A stretch of 64,000 nt of DNA from Sporodiniella umbellata (Eukaryota > Mucoromycota > Mucoromycetes > Mucorales > Rhizopodaceae), in contig JAIXMR010000005.1 in NCBI GenBank assembly GCA_025677835.1, positions 221,001-285,000 on the forward strand. Reading direction: 5' to 3'. Positions within the stretch are counted from its first letter, which is position 1. Each line of letters starts with the position of its first letter. The notes beneath the pieces were generated by a model, which did no database searches, had not been told where the DNA came from, and saw only the letters and a program-made list of their open reading frames with translations. Below, piece by piece: positions 11,730-24,270 of this stretch. A program made the translations under genes and the position numbers.

Positions 11730-14694
11730 TTAACATAGTTTTTGTCTAAGTTGAACATCTAATATCTTTCTCTGTCTGCCCAACCATGACGACGGTGCAG
11801 ATCGAATAGCAAGATTTGATGTATCTCGATGATTACGTCTGACTAGTTCAAACCAGCCTGAGATAATCAATCTTTGTTCAAGCTTAGATTGCAGTCTGGC
11901 GTCTTGGATCTGTTTCTTTAACAGGTCATTCTCCTCTTCCTTTGTTCTTGGGAGTCTCATGGGCTCATCGAGTTTGTTAGTACTAGGGAATCGAGCAGCC
12001 ATTTCTTGCAAAAGCTGGTTATAAAGCTTGATCATCTATTTTTTGAGTGAGCCCTCATAGTCGGTCTTTTAGTTTTTATTTGGCTTACGTTTCTGACTTT
12101 GCGTATTTTTCCCTGTGTCACATTAATCTCTTCTTGGAGATGAAGTACTTCGATTTGTAAACTGGCATTTTGCTCTTTGATCACACCAAGCTCTTGGCTA
12201 TCATGTTCATAAAATAAGTAAAGCTAAACTAATACAGTCTTTTATAAATTACTCGCTCAATCCTGGTCTATCTTGAAACGACTCATGCTCTGCTCTATTG
12301 TTGTTCACGCCATTGAGATAGTTGGCTTCAACCAGCATTCGATTGATATCGTGTAATTGCATTTTGGTAATGTCTTCCAATCGGTTCAGTCTATCTTGAA
12401 TTTTGGTGTGATCTCCTTCAAACTGCTTTAGTGTTTCAGTGTTTTTGGCTACGCTACGGGTTCCCTCAAGAACAACAGTTTCGAGTTTATAGGTACTCTC
12501 TTTTAGTCCACTTGACTCTTTTTGAAGATCAAGTATACGGGCACGGAAAGCCATAATAGTCTGTGTTTGGTTTAACATAGAATCTGGTATTCCATTACGT
12601 ATCTGACTCAACTCCTTTCTTAGCCTATTTCTTTCCTCAACAACATCCTCATACTCCTAGAAATATCAAAAGGTAAATACAATATACTTGGGTATGTTTC
12701 TTAAAGTAAATGCAAGAAACGTACTTTCTGTATTTGTTCTTTGTGAACAGTCAAGTTTTCTGTCTCTTGCTTCAGTTTGACATGGTCGTCACTAGCAGAA
12801 GTAGAGCCTTCCATTTCTTTGATTTGTCTTTTTAACCTCCCAATTGTAAGCCGTCTGTATAAACATAAAAAAAAAAAGAAACTAGTGAGTTATTGTTTTG
12901 CACACTTGCCATGTTTTTTACAGTTCTGTTAGGTTTGCTTTCTTCATATTTTCTTCCATTGTGTTTCCTTCATCGTCCAAGCCTCCCTCCTCCACACTAG
13001 CTCGGTGGCTGATTGTAGACTTGTCTAGTGTAGCGTCTCCCCCCAGTTCGAGCTCTTTGATGTGCTCTTCCAATAGCTGCACCTGTTCCATGTTTCTATC
13101 TCGATCATTTTCCAAATAGGTACATGTTTCGGAAATTGCTTTTAGCTCTGCTTCCAGTCGGTTTCTCTCTTTGCTCATCTCCCGATTACCAAGTTCCAGC
13201 TGCTGCACTTGTTCTTTGTAAGAGTCCATCAAGGTTTTGAATGCTAACACTTTACGATATTCATCTTCAACTTGATGACTGCGCTCCAACAAGCTTGAAT
13301 TTTGTTTCTCCAAAGCCTATCCATTGTTATTTTACATTCAAAAGGCTTCCTTTTTTTTTCTAGAAACAAAACGACTTGCCTTAATTTGTCTTTTTAGATC
13401 AGATGTTTCCTCCATCTTGCGCTTGTACTTTTCTAGTGTATTCTCCATTTTATGCATTCTCTCAGTTGCCTGTTTGTATTCCTCTAGCTGATCACGTAAA
13501 ACAGTAGCTTCGTCTGCTTGGATAGTCAGCTCGTCTACTTTTTTCTTTAGTTCATTGATAGACTGCAGGTGCTTTTCCATCAATAGTTCTGTTTCCTGAC
13601 GCTTATCTTCGCTTCTCTCTCTAAATATTACAAGAAAAAAAATTTCAAAATTGTGCTGCCTAAATAAAACTCACTTACAGATCTTGCTTGAGGTGGTCTA
13701 TCTCAGTTCTCATCACATAGTCTGCCTTTCCAGTTGTATTAGCCTGTGTGATAGCCTCATCCATATCCTGTAAACGAGTTTTTAACTCTTCCTTTTCGTG
13801 AAGTACATCTTCCTATAGAGGGATAGACAAGTCAATTATGTGTTTGTTTTCTTTTGCCTTTCCTTACAAATCTTTCTCTCAATTCTTCGTATTCTCCTAG
13901 CAACTGATGATGCGAGACTTCATATTGTTTTTTTTCCAACATCATTTTTTCAAATTCTGCTTGATAGCGATAGGGCATATCTTCTAATATTCTCGATCCA
14001 CTCAAGCTGGATTGACCTGAAAGATAAGATAGTCGAGTATTGGAAGAAAGGTCAGGCTCGGTATTAAAATGGTTCATGACTTCTTCAATAGAGACCATCA
14101 AGGCGTGTTGACTCTTTTGAGTTAAGCTTTGAATCATTTCAATATACGTTCTATTGTTATCCGATTGAACTGCAATGGCGATCACCAGTTGACACATTAG
14201 CAAAAGCTGCTGTAAATCGGCGTCTTTGGCAATAGAGGTCAGGTTGATACTTGGAAGCAACTCAGGGTCCTGCCCCACAATCTCCTCAAAATAGCGAGTA
14301 ATCAACTTATGTAGCTTCTTCTGATTATTGAATCGTACTACCCAATTACCGGCAGATTCTGTTGTCGTGATCTGCTTGAACCATTTTGAATCACTTATTT
14401 AAAAAAGTCAGTCGTATCAACTCTTGGTCGCTTTCTTTCTCTCCTTCTCCTTTTTTTTTTTTATTTTCTTTTACTCCTTTTATTTACATGTCTGCTAGTA
14501 TCTCAGATAGAACAACACCATCTGCCAATTCAACTACAGTGTCAATTGGATAAGACTTGCACTCAAATGTGTTTATCTTTTTTTTTTTGGAAATGAAAGA
14601 AAAAAAAAGATGAGTCTACTTTTAAAATGCACGATTTTTTTACCCATTCAACAAAGGCGTCTTCCATAGTTGCCTCCATTTTTGAAAAAGTCAT
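11730..14694 (-). CDS. Hook family dynein activating adaptor
   Basis: Hook proteins link early endosomes to dynein/dynactin through an N-terminal Hook domain and long coiled coils. Ten exons (14644-14694, 14488-14561, 13868-14393, 13679-13812, 13380-13620, 12922-13316, 12725-12854, 12253-12656, 12089-12197, 11730-12035) splice to 789 residues. The Hook domain is visible from residue 1: FVEWCKSYPIDT, VELADGVVLSEILADID, then PSINLTSIAKDADLQQLLLM. Residues from about 210 on are predicted coiled coil. The C-terminus ends in a basic segment (SWLGRQRKILDVQLRQKL). One intron (13317-13379) uses a GC donor. Aspergillus HookA and metazoan Hooks have similar length. Cargo partners are not determined by this sequence. 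Confidence 0.88.
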
Positions 14695-16279
14695 GCTGGC
14701 GCTTTAGATAGGGATGAGAAAAAAGGAAAAAAAAAAAAAAGGGCTGAAAGAAAGAAATGAAAAACAAAACAGAGAGCCCTTTTTTCTTCTCCCCTTTATT
14801 TAAATAATTGCTCTGTAATTTACTTTAATATTTTACTTGACCTTTTCTTTCAAATTTAGTTTTACTCTTTTCGAAAAAAAAAATGAAGCAAAAAGAAAGA
14901 GTGCTTTTTATTGTTCTTTTTCTTTTTTAAAAAAAAACAATACCTTGGATAAAGGATATGGAAAAAATTGCAGGCTGCTTTTTCTATGGTCTGTGATATC
15001 TATAATTAACGGCTACCAAAATAAGAAATGAATGGTTACATCGCCTAGTCACTGGCTACTACAAGCTTCTGACTACTTGCACCGATATTTCCTTTTCTTC
15101 TTAAAAATAAAGATAGGTAGAGCAGTTTGTGTATATATGTTCCCCTATTGCTTGTTCTCTCGGATTGTTGGAAGCTTTTTTAAAAAAAAGTATGCGCGTA
15201 CTTTTTTTTTTGGTGTAAAGAAAAACTCAGTTTAGTTTTTAAGGCAAAGAAAGGGGCATATATATATAACGGTATATATGAAGATATGTATGTCTTGGGC
15301 AAATAAGGAGGTAAATACATACCTGTTGTCTTGAAGTTATACCGTATCCTATATGGTTATAAGTACACTATCTACTAACGTACATGATATACTTCTTATA
15401 AAAGCTGTCAATAAAAATGCGAGTTTGATGTTCTTTGCTATTGGTTTATTGCATTAATGATATTTTTTATGTACCCTAATGTATGTGCTGCTAAATCAAC
15501 CTAAAACAAAGAAGCAAACTAAAAGTTTTATATCCTCCAAAAAAGTGGCATATACTTATAGATCACAAACAGAGAAACAGACATTTCTATTGTACAGAGC
15601 TTATTGTTCGATTGCTATTCAAGGGTGTATACATTGTTCTTTTCTCCAACAGTATACATACAATGTTAAGACACTCTTTTAAAAAAATCTTTAAACATCC
15701 TTCTTTTCTGTTAACGGGCAAGGTATGGCAACAACAAGAAAGGCGGAAAGTCGCTTTTTTTTTATATTAGTTTTTTTTTTTTCTAAATAGATGCACTACG
15801 TTTTGGTGTACAATCGCCCTTTTTTTTTTCCATTTGAACTCAGGTACAAACCAGCAGTTTACTTTAATCTGTCTTACCTAACACTATTACTTATTGTCAT
15901 CAATAGAATGAAATTCTTATAAGCTAAAATGAATAAAGCCTTTTTTGAAGACTAAAGTTTATCTTTATGTCTTTTGAGCAAGTACTTTTTTTTTTCAAAA
16001 AAAAAATAAAACCATTCTTCGATTTCTAAAAGAAAAAAGCGCTAGTGAGAGCATAAAGCAAGACGAACTCCGCACTAAGTTTCTTTTTTTCTCGGCTGAG
16101 TCCTGATATCCATAAACTTTTATTGTCAAGATAATAAGCTTTTTACATATAGTTTTTTTTTTCCTTGAAAAAAAATTCTTTAGACATACACACGCCCTTA
16201 TATATACATATATATATTTATCTATACATAAGCCCTCTTTCTTTTTTATATATTTCATAGAAGCACACACCTTTATAGA
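14695..16279. other. Intergenic between Hook and SFT2 5' ends
   Basis: A 1.6-kb divergent promoter region rich in poly-T and poly-A tracts. No conserved open frame or RNA gene is apparent. Confidence 0.6.
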
Positions 16280-17191
16280 ATGCCTTTCGGTTTCTTCAAC
16301 TCTCAATATAGTGATCAGGGCCTGATGGATGACGGTAATTGACTCTTGACTTTTTCTCTGAATGCCTCAAGTAATTCTGAGTTGATGCGTGATTTATGAA
16401 TAGGCAACTGGCAATTTTTCGGGCTGAATAAAACACAACGCTTATATGCATTTGGTGCTTCGTGAGTTACACTTTAGTTTATAAACATATCCAATATTTA
16501 ATAGACTTTGTATTTTAAAAATAGACTTGGTATTGGTTTCTTATTGTCGATTGTGGTATGAAAAAAAGAGAGAGAAAAAGATGACCGTGTTTGATATAAA
16601 CGTTCTTGTTCAGGGTACCCTTATGCTTATTTCTTTGAATGTACCTGCTTTTGCTATTCTGTACAGTGTGGGTAACATCATTTCATTACTCAGGTATGCA
16701 AACATATACTTCCACTGTCTGCTTTTTTTTTTTCACTTAGAATCTACTGTTAATATAGTTTGACATTCATTATCGGACTCAAGAAACAATTCAAAACAAT
16801 GTTTGCACCGGGTAATAGGCTTCTTTTGTATTAAAAAAGATTGAAATACTAACATTTGTTTTTGATCCAGTTCGATTCTGGGCAACCGTTGTTTATCTTT
16901 CACTTTTGGTTGTCACTGTGATTCTTTCGGTTACTGTAAGATACAGATATATATATAAAGAAGAAAAAAAAGGAAGGTTGATCCGTTATGTATATAGCTT
17001 AAAATATTCTTCTTGTCTCTGATCTTGGTTATTGTTCAATTCGGAGCTTTGGTTTGGTACTCGTAAGTGATCTCTTAACCAATGAGTATATGCCTTTTGC
17101 TTATATTTCATTTTATATTAGTGCAAGCTATATTCCTTATGGCCGTGAGATTATTAGACGTTTCTTTGGAGGCTGTATTACTTCCATCTAA
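16280..17191 (+). CDS. SFT2: SFT2 family Golgi vesicle-transport membrane protein
   Basis: Sft2/Got1-type proteins are four-TM proteins that assist fusion of vesicles at the Golgi. Eight short exons (16280-16334, 16404-16461, 16525-16555, 16614-16693, 16759-16811, 16871-16935, 16998-17062, 17122-17191) encode 158 residues. The N-terminus reads MPFGFFNSQYSDQGLMDDGN. Four hydrophobic segments follow, with family sequence FFGLNKTQRLYAFGAS between leader and TM1 and ending WYSASYIPYGREIIRRFFGG. The exons are as small as 31 bp, so this gene is easily missed by ORF calling. It is convergent with the Tlg2-like SNARE gene. Confidence 0.9.
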
Positions 17192-17562
17192 TCTTGACGC
17201 GATTGTTAATACATATACACATATATCTATCTTTATACTCATTTTCTTTCTTTCTATGTCTGTCTAAAGTATTGTATGTTATTTTATTAGTATAAAATAG
17301 ATGGGATTAAGACAAAGTAATATGTAAACCAAATGCTCTTTTTCTATCACTCTATAAATATATAAAGAGTGGGGTGGATGTATATGTCCAGAATAAATAA
17401 TTAAGAGAGCAAAAAACAAAAAAGAAAGTGTAAAAAGAGAGAAGCCATATAATTTTTTTTGATAGGAATGGATTACCATTGTGTAAGTGTATATAAAAGA
17501 GAGCAACAGTTGTAATAGTAGTAGTGGCAGTAACAGCGGTAATAGCGATATAGAAGCGTATG
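17192..17562. other. Shared 3' region of the convergent SFT2 and TLG2-like genes
   Basis: 371 bp separate the two stop codons. The stretch contains AT-rich sequence, a possible poly(A) signal zone for both strands and a short GTAGTAGTGGCAGTAAC-type degenerate repeat near 17518. No gene. Confidence 0.6.
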
Positions 17563-18887
17563 TTATCTTCTTCTAGGCTTTACAAGCAATATAACAATTA
17601 GGAGTAGGATAACGAGTATAAGCAGAAGCATCAATTTGCGTTTTCGTGTTTTGTTTTGATATTTTGCACCTCTATCCAGTTCAACCACGGCTTCCTTAAC
17701 CTGTAAATTGGTCTGTTCAATATTATAATCAATGCGATCCAACATGGACCCTTGATCGATCACAAGCGTTTGAAGATCGCGAAAGATTTCTGCCAGTTGG
17801 TGAATCGATTTAGCGATTTGATTGATTTCCCTTTCTCTTTGATCGATATTTTGTTCAGACGATTCCAAAACTGCTAGTTGCGATTCAGTAAAGCCCTTTT
17901 TTTTTTTAAAAAAAAAATACAATGTTAATCTTTGATTTTTTTTAGTTCTGTACTTACAATTTGGGCATCTTCGTCTAACAATAATTCAGCTGCCTCATTA
18001 CTTAAACCAGAGCCCAATATATTTGCCTTTTTGTTTTCTTGTCCTTGTAGCCCTGTTTTTTTTTTTTTTTTTTTTTTTTGCTTAGTTTGACTACGACCAT
18101 CCTTTTTTTTTTTTTTTTTCTTTAAAAACTTACGCTGTAAATAGGAGGATTGCAGTTTTCTAAATCCAGAAGAAACATCCTGTACCTTAGTAGCCAGACT
18201 TGTTTGGATGTTTCTTGTAATATAATCCTCTTGGTCTGAAGCGTTTCTACCCACTTGGATGCGTTGTATTTGTTGTTTTATACGGTAAAATTCCTTCAAA
18301 AAAAATAGTTTTAGCAAGCAAAAAAGCCTATTTTTTCACACTATTTTGCCTATTACATTTGTGATTTCTCTAGTAAGCTCTTCAATAGCAGCTTCATCAG
18401 AGCTTTTATCATCAAATCCAGGTAATAAATGTTTCCGATGCATGCCTTTAAGACGGGTAACTTTTTTTTTGTTTGTAAAAGAAACAAGCAAAAGGTTAAA
18501 AAACAAATCTACAGGAAACCTTTTTCCAGACACGACTAATGTGTGCATGCACTTTTTTCTTGTTTTCTATTTACATTACTTTTGTCTTTGATGGTATCAA
18601 GTACCTCATCTACCTCTTCCACAATGTCAGTCCTAACAGCCGCAGTTGAAGCAAAAACCAAAAGGAATAAGTAAATGAGCACTCCAGGCTTTTTTTTATA
18701 TCTGCTTCTTTTTCGCAAGTCTTTACCATTGAGGAGGTAAAACGGACATTTCAATAACATGGTCTGAGCTTTCAATCAGACCTTCTGTTTCAGATACACC
18801 AGCTGAAAAAAAAGTGGTTGATTGTTGTGTTCGCGCATAGGAATTTCTGTACTGAAGAAATATTAAAGTTTTGCTTCGTGTTGCCAT
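17563..18887 (-). CDS. TLG2: Syntaxin-16/Tlg2-type t-SNARE
   Basis: Qa-SNARE of the trans-Golgi/endosome. Six exons (18727-18887, 18580-18632, 18342-18460, 18134-18293, 17958-18052, 17563-17895) splice to 306 residues. Visible parts: a Tlg2-type N-terminus (MATRSKTLIFLQYRNSYA), the Habc signature KGMHRKHLLPGFDD, the SNARE motif INQIAKSIHQLAEIFRDLQ through DQGSMLDRIDYNIEQTN with the zero-layer Gln in the final turn region, and a C-terminal TM anchor (LMLLLILVILLLIVILLV). Several acceptors follow homopolymer tracts (18462-18470, 17897-17906), so exon 3 and exon 6 borders are less certain than the rest. It neighbours SFT2, another late-Golgi trafficking gene. Confidence 0.87.
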
Positions 18888-19117
18888 GGAGTGTAGATGT
18901 GTGTAGTTTAAATGTTTTTTTTAAAAAAATAGAAAATATAATTTAATGAAAGAACTCCAGCCCAAAAAAAAAAAAAAGGTGCCTTTATGAACACCAGTGG
19001 TAGAAATCAAAAATAGCCTTTTATGATAAAAGGATGACATAGAAGTTTGTGGTATATATTTACATCTTTTTTTTATATTTTTTATTTAATTTTTGTTTTT
19101 ATTTTTGTATATGAAAG

Positions 19118-20060
19118 TTAATAGACAGTAGACATGTGGTATCTGGATTCCTCAAAGTCTTTGATTTGCTGGGCATGAAGTCGGTGGTGTCGAGCTCCGT
19201 TCTTTAATCGTTTAGCGTAGGCACTTACAACATATGCAAAGTAAACCTGTAGGAATGGTTTAGAGGCTGCATAGCGTATATATATGTGAGTTTTACCTGA
19301 ACTATCTGTACAACGAATATCAAGGCACCAAATGTGATGGTAAATGTTTTTAATTCAGCGTCGCATTGGGCTTCTGTACCTGCATTAGCTGTAAGAAGAC
19401 CGGGATATCTCACAGGTGAATAATAGTCACTGGAGCCCACATGAACAGGTGAAATGATTGTCTGAGCATTACCGATACCGATAAATCCCATCACACGACA
19501 TGAATCTATCAAACTTTGTTTTCGACTGGCGATCAACACAAGTGAAACGATATAAAGAACAAAAGATAGGAAACAATTGATCCAAGAAATCAAACTGAAC
19601 GCTTTAGAAAATCGACGTGATGCCTAATATATATATATACAAAAAGTCTTATTCTTAGTACAAGGCAGTTTTTATAAGCTATTTTTTTTTTTACTTTACA
19701 AATAAAGAGCCAGCAATACCCGATAGTCCACCTAAGCAAATAAAGACTGAAAACAGCAAATTAATGTAATACCACGCTTTAGCAGATTGACTCGAGTAAT
19801 AGACAACGGCTTTATAGAGTGTTACACATACTTTTTTCCTACTTTCTTAATTTTGAACTTACAATTAACACCCAAAAATCCAGTGGTAGTATAAAACAAG
19901 TATACTACCTATTTTCGTTTAAAGAAAAAAAAAGATAGGGGGTTATTAACGTCAAATGTTTTTCTTATTGTTTGGAAATTACAAAAAACCAGATGGCAAC
20001 AAAGAATGTTCCTAATCTTAAAGGAATGAAACAGCAGCACTTTTCGAGACCAATACCCAT
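19118..20060 (-). CDS. Fungal four-TM membrane protein, function unknown
   Basis: Five exons (19983-20060, 19863-19908, 19700-19830, 19297-19623, 19118-19246) encode 236 residues. The N-terminus has a CCC cluster in MGIGLEKCCCFIPLRLGT, followed by four hydrophobic segments (for example INLLFSVFICLGGLSGIAG and ISWINCFLSFVLYIVSL). A roughly 50-residue extracellular-type loop containing two cysteines lies between TM3 and TM4 (about residues 120-175). The tail is basic (YAKRLKNGARHHRLH). This layout is typical of a small tetraspan family widespread in fungi, but I cannot attach a function. The Cys cluster next to TM1 suggests palmitoylation (inference). Confidence 0.75.
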
Positions 20061-21262
20061 GTGTGTTTAAATATGTTGTGTAGAAAGAAATATATGCAAT
20101 GAATGAATAAATAAATACTAAGAAAAAAAAAGGAACGGTTTTGATTCAAGGAAGGTGTTTGAAGAAAAGAAAGGGAATCAAAAGAAGGTTATATAAATTA
20201 TGGCGAACAAGAGAAGAATTAAACATTTGATTGTTTCATTGATTGGACACTGAGATTGAATGTAAATCACTTTCATTTTATGTTCAATATAATATACATA
20301 GATATATATATATACGCACACACACACACACACACACACACATAATGGTTTTGCTTTCAAATTAAAATACGATTAAGCTTTTGTCTCTTTGGAAAATTCT
20401 CTTCTTTTTTTATAGAGAAGAAAGAGAGAACCAGGGCCTCTTTTATGTACAATAAAAACGAGAAAGAAAGAAAAATAAGCGGTGACACTATTTTAGGTAA
20501 AAGTTCATTATCTATTTATAGACAACTCAGGTTACCAGAGCATCGTGCACTCAATAAGAGACGAACTCAAAACTTGAAAAAAAGAGGTTTTTTTTCTTAA
20601 TTTTATTCTAAAAAGAGGAAGGGGAAAAGCAGTTTGATTTTTCTTAAAAGAAATTTACAGATAAAAAAAAAAAAAAAAAAAAAAAAAGTAGGGTACTGTG
20701 GGTCTTTGGGTTTTTGTGCGCCTTATTGATGGGTGACAAAGGAAAGAAAGGGGGAGTTGGAGTCCGTCTCTGAGAGAAGTGAGGGCGAGACGTGTGTGTA
20801 ACATTCATTGTTTTCCACGTTGTACTAAAAGATTGTTTTTCGTGTCTAGAAATATATAGGAGCCCAAACACAATATATAAAGACAATGTTATAGTCCATT
20901 GTAGTTTTTTTTTATTATCGTTGAATGCCTTTCTTTTTCTCTCAGGTCTTGCCTACAAGCAATTCATATTTATGTCCTCGGAGCTCTTTTTGTTATCTAA
21001 ACGCGCACATCTAAAAAAATTAAAACGCGGCTTGTAACTGTTTGAATAAATCTCTCACATACAAAGTATATACTAAAAATGGAAAGAATCACCAAAAAGC
21101 AGATGAGAGGGGGCGAAAGTGAGTTTAATTAATGCTATTGAGGTTTTTTTTCATAAAAATGTAGGTTTATAAAGAGAGCGCGTTTCTGGGTGCGTATGTG
21201 TATATGGTGCGTGTGCGTGTGTGTGTGTACGCGGAGAAAAGTTTTTCTTTGATCTTTTAGAC
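20061..21262. other. Intergenic with CA microsatellite
   Basis: About 1.2 kb upstream of the tetraspan gene and downstream of the dioxygenase gene. It holds a (CA)n run at about 20318-20342, a 23-base A run at about 20665-20687 and a GT-rich patch near 21190-21230. No coding evidence. Confidence 0.6.
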
Positions 21263-21995
21263 TTATTTTGTTGAGTTTAGCAGTCCACAACGTTTACATG
21301 TTCTAAGATCAGTACTAGCAGCAAACTTTTCAATAATAGGCTTGAGTTGGGTACCGAGATCTACGCAGTGAAAAGTCTCCTCATAAACAATCGCTCGACA
21401 CTTTACACTTTCACAATACCAGCGTAGAGAATCTGAAACGAAAACAGAAAAGAAATGGTAGAGAAAAAAAAATTCCCACTGGATTGATTAGTCATGAAAG
21501 AAGGGAGCTAACGACTTATTTTTACCGATATGATGAGGAAGCCTGACCCTTTCAGTGACAAGACCTACTGTATTTTCAAACCTTACAGGATTATGTGGCA
21601 CATTGGCTACAAAAAAAAAAAAAAAAAAAAAAAGGAGGGGGATTAATAGGAAATTTCAAGGATGCTTTTGATAAGCACATTACGAGGAAGTAAAAACATG
21701 TCTCCTTCATTCAAATAAATATCTTTGAATTCACCATTTTCAACAATTTTAATCAATAGGCGACCTTTGACTTGATAAAAAAATTCCTAATTAAAAGATC
21801 AGCTCTCAAGTGATTCCCGTCTGTTTATTTTACTTCTGTTTGATTGACGTGATAATCAGTTCGTTTATTTGGACCGCCTACAAGCATAATCAGCGTATCG
21901 CTTCCTTTAAACAGGACAGAGTTGTTTACAGGGGGCTGAAGTTTATGACCGTTCTCTTCAACCCACTTTGGAAAGTTAATGGGCGGTAAAACCAT
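21263..21995 (-). CDS. BNA1: 3-hydroxyanthranilate 3,4-dioxygenase
   Basis: Fe(II) cupin enzyme that opens 3-hydroxyanthranilate to the quinolinate precursor in the kynurenine route to NAD. Four exons (21834-21995, 21684-21786, 21526-21606, 21263-21432) give 171 residues, the usual family length. The cupin core is visible: [17 protein letters not shown] carries the His/Glu metal ligands and NVPHNPVRF the second His. The C-terminal rubredoxin-like metal site found in fungal and bacterial forms is present (RWYCESVKC and CKRCG). I start at [11 protein letters not shown] (21995); the frame upstream is lysine-rich leader. Confidence 0.93.
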
Positions 21996-22509
21996 AATGG
22001 GTAAACCTTTTTTCTTTTTTTCTTTTTCAGCGAATTTTTTTGTGAAAGAAAAAGGGAAATATATTTTGTACACAAAATATACACAAAAGATTATTGTTAA
22101 TTTTTCTTATATGACAAAGAAAAAAGTAAAAAATAAAAAAGATGAATTTCTGTCAAGATGACAAGACGATCTCGCCCTACTCTATTAAATCCCCGATAGC
22201 CAATCCACAGAAACAACACCTTTCACTATAATTGTGTTTCAATACAGTATAGGGCCCATTGCGAGTATGTGACGTTTTTTAATCTAAAACGATTGCAAAG
22301 ATATAGCTTTTTATGCTTTGATCAAAGAGAGTTGGACTTACCAGGTTTGAATATACAGAAAATAAAAAGGCTAAGGCCAAACATTCTTAGTTGATTCGAA
22401 ATGCTGCATAAAAAGCTCTGTAGTGACTTCATTCAGCCATCAGGTTGCAGTAGTTGTCGATAAAGAACGCATTCATTTTCCGACTTTTTTTTTATAATAT
22501 AAGTTTTTA
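21996..22509. other. Divergent promoter region
   Basis: 514 bp between the dioxygenase start and the start of the small membrane-protein gene. A poly-T tract precedes the latter. No further feature seen. Confidence 0.6.
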
Positions 22510-22862
22510 ATGATACCTGAAGAGGAATATGGCCTATTATCGTCGCAGATATCTGATAACGAGCAGGAAGAAGCAATAGAGTTCATATCCTATGCAGAAA
22601 GCGACGATGACGACGAAGATCCTTATTTTATGCCCCAGCACAATAAAAAAACAAGCACTTGGACTTTTTTAAAGTACATTTCACACAATCTTTAGAATGA
22701 CTTTAAACATCCGAGAATAACATTACTTTCTAATCTTTTAGATTAACTTGTGCACCTATACAGGTTGTTCGTTTTGCTATACCTGCTCTCTGCGTATTGA
22801 CTATATTTATTTATACCACTGTGATTGGTGTGTTGACTGAAAAGAAAAAGAAAGGGCTCTAA
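22510..22862 (+). CDS. Small single-TM protein with acidic N-terminus, function unknown
   Basis: Two exons (22510-22673, 22742-22862) give 94 residues. The N-terminal half is acidic (QISDNEQEEAIEFISYAESD, then DDDDEDPYF). The C-terminal half carries one TM segment (VVRFAIPALCVLTIFIYTTV) followed by a basic tail (TEKKKKGL). The spliced model is preferred because the intron has good GTACAT...TTTAG borders and joins the acidic half to a convincing TM anchor. Topology would be type II or tail-proximal, with cytosolic basic end by the positive-inside rule (inference). I recognise no family. Confidence 0.6.
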
Positions 22863-24270
22863 AATATGACCTCTAACAAAGCCGATTCTCCCCACCACTT
22901 TTTATAAAAAAGCAAAAACACAGAGTCCTTGATACTGCCTCCTTCTTTCCTTTTTTTCTAAACACCTTGTAAACCTTTATAAATTTTATTTCTGACTTTT
23001 TTGTATAAGATTTTTGCTTTGCATGTTGTGTAATAGGTCAATGTCAATTTATCTATAATTCTATAAACCAAAAAAAAGGAAAGAAGTTTATTCCTTACAC
23101 CATTAAGCCCCTTCCATAGCAATTGTGCAATAGAACAAGAAAAACTTTCTTTGTATGTTTAAATACAAATTGTAAACAGAGCAGAACTAGTAACTCAAAA
23201 AAAGATTGAATGTCCCTAATAAATAAATTAATGACGCTTTCCAAAAAAGAAAGTATTAGTGTGACTGAGCCAGAAACCATAGGTCTTTTTACGACTAAAA
23301 CCTTTTGAAAGGGAAATATCATGAAAAAAAAAAGTGAGGTTGATTGGCCCAAAAGTGATGTTTACTTGTAGTGTTTTCAAAACCAATGTCGCATTTTACA
23401 ATGTAAACTTTTGCAACATTGATTTTGGAAACGCTGTATATTGACTAGAAAGAAAAAAAGAGCCTTTACGAAAATCACAAAAATGTCTGGGAGTATACTT
23501 TCAAACAATATGTCTGGCAATGTTTAAAACAGACAGAGATTGATTTGAGTATGCACATACAATCCTTCAAAATCCTTTTCTAACAGAGTGGTATCCAGAG
23601 GCATCCCCTTTTGTTATATATTATCTATTTTATTGCTTTTTTTTACCAAGGGCTTTCCTAAACATACGATCTTGCATGTAAAAGACGACTGTATTCTACT
23701 TCACATTACAGAGAAGCGCCCTTCAATCTAATACAGAGAGATTACAATGCTGACAATCGTTTTTTTTTTTTTTTTGAGAAATAACAAATAGGTTCAAAGT
23801 AAACTATAAACATAATATTGTGTTTTGGAAATGAAAAGGCGCATGTATAACCGCACCCCTTTCTCTTTTTTCAACTTCACCGTAGTTTTAATTAGGGACT
23901 GGCTTCCTGACATTCAATTTAAGCTGATGGAGCTTTCCAGAAAGAAAACTATTAAGCTTTCAAAAACAGACATATCTTGCTAAAGATGTGTTACAACCCT
24001 AGTAGAGCCATAAGGAAAATAACAAAAACTGGTAAAAAAAAAAACAGAAGATAAAGTAATTTCGAATTTAACAGGGAATTTTTTTTAATTTATTGGTGTG
24101 ATGCCAATCAAAGTACACATGACTGGACCTGTCATTTATAATGTGTGTGATCATTTGGCACACAAAAATTTTTTTGTAAGGCGGTTGTTAAATTGAGTGG
24201 CATCTAAAAAAAAACTATAAAAAATGAAAAAGTAGTAATTGAAACACGTCTTTTATTAACTTTAGTCAAC
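22863..24270. other. Intergenic with MITE-like palindrome copy B
   Basis: 1.4 kb upstream of the cyclophilin gene. It contains the palindromic element at 23369-23438 and several A/T homopolymers (for example T at 23760-23775). No gene. Confidence 0.6.
23369..23438. mobile_element. MITE-like palindrome, copy B
   Basis: A 70-bp inverted repeat: left TAGTGTTTTCAAAACCAATGT, abbreviated here to its first 20 bases TAGTGTTTTCAAAACCAATG, against right ACATTGATTTTGGAAACGCTGTA. It starts and ends with TA. The centre (CGCATTTTACAATG) matches copy A (CCCATTTTGTGC), so the copies are homologous and not independent hairpins. Confidence 0.55.
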
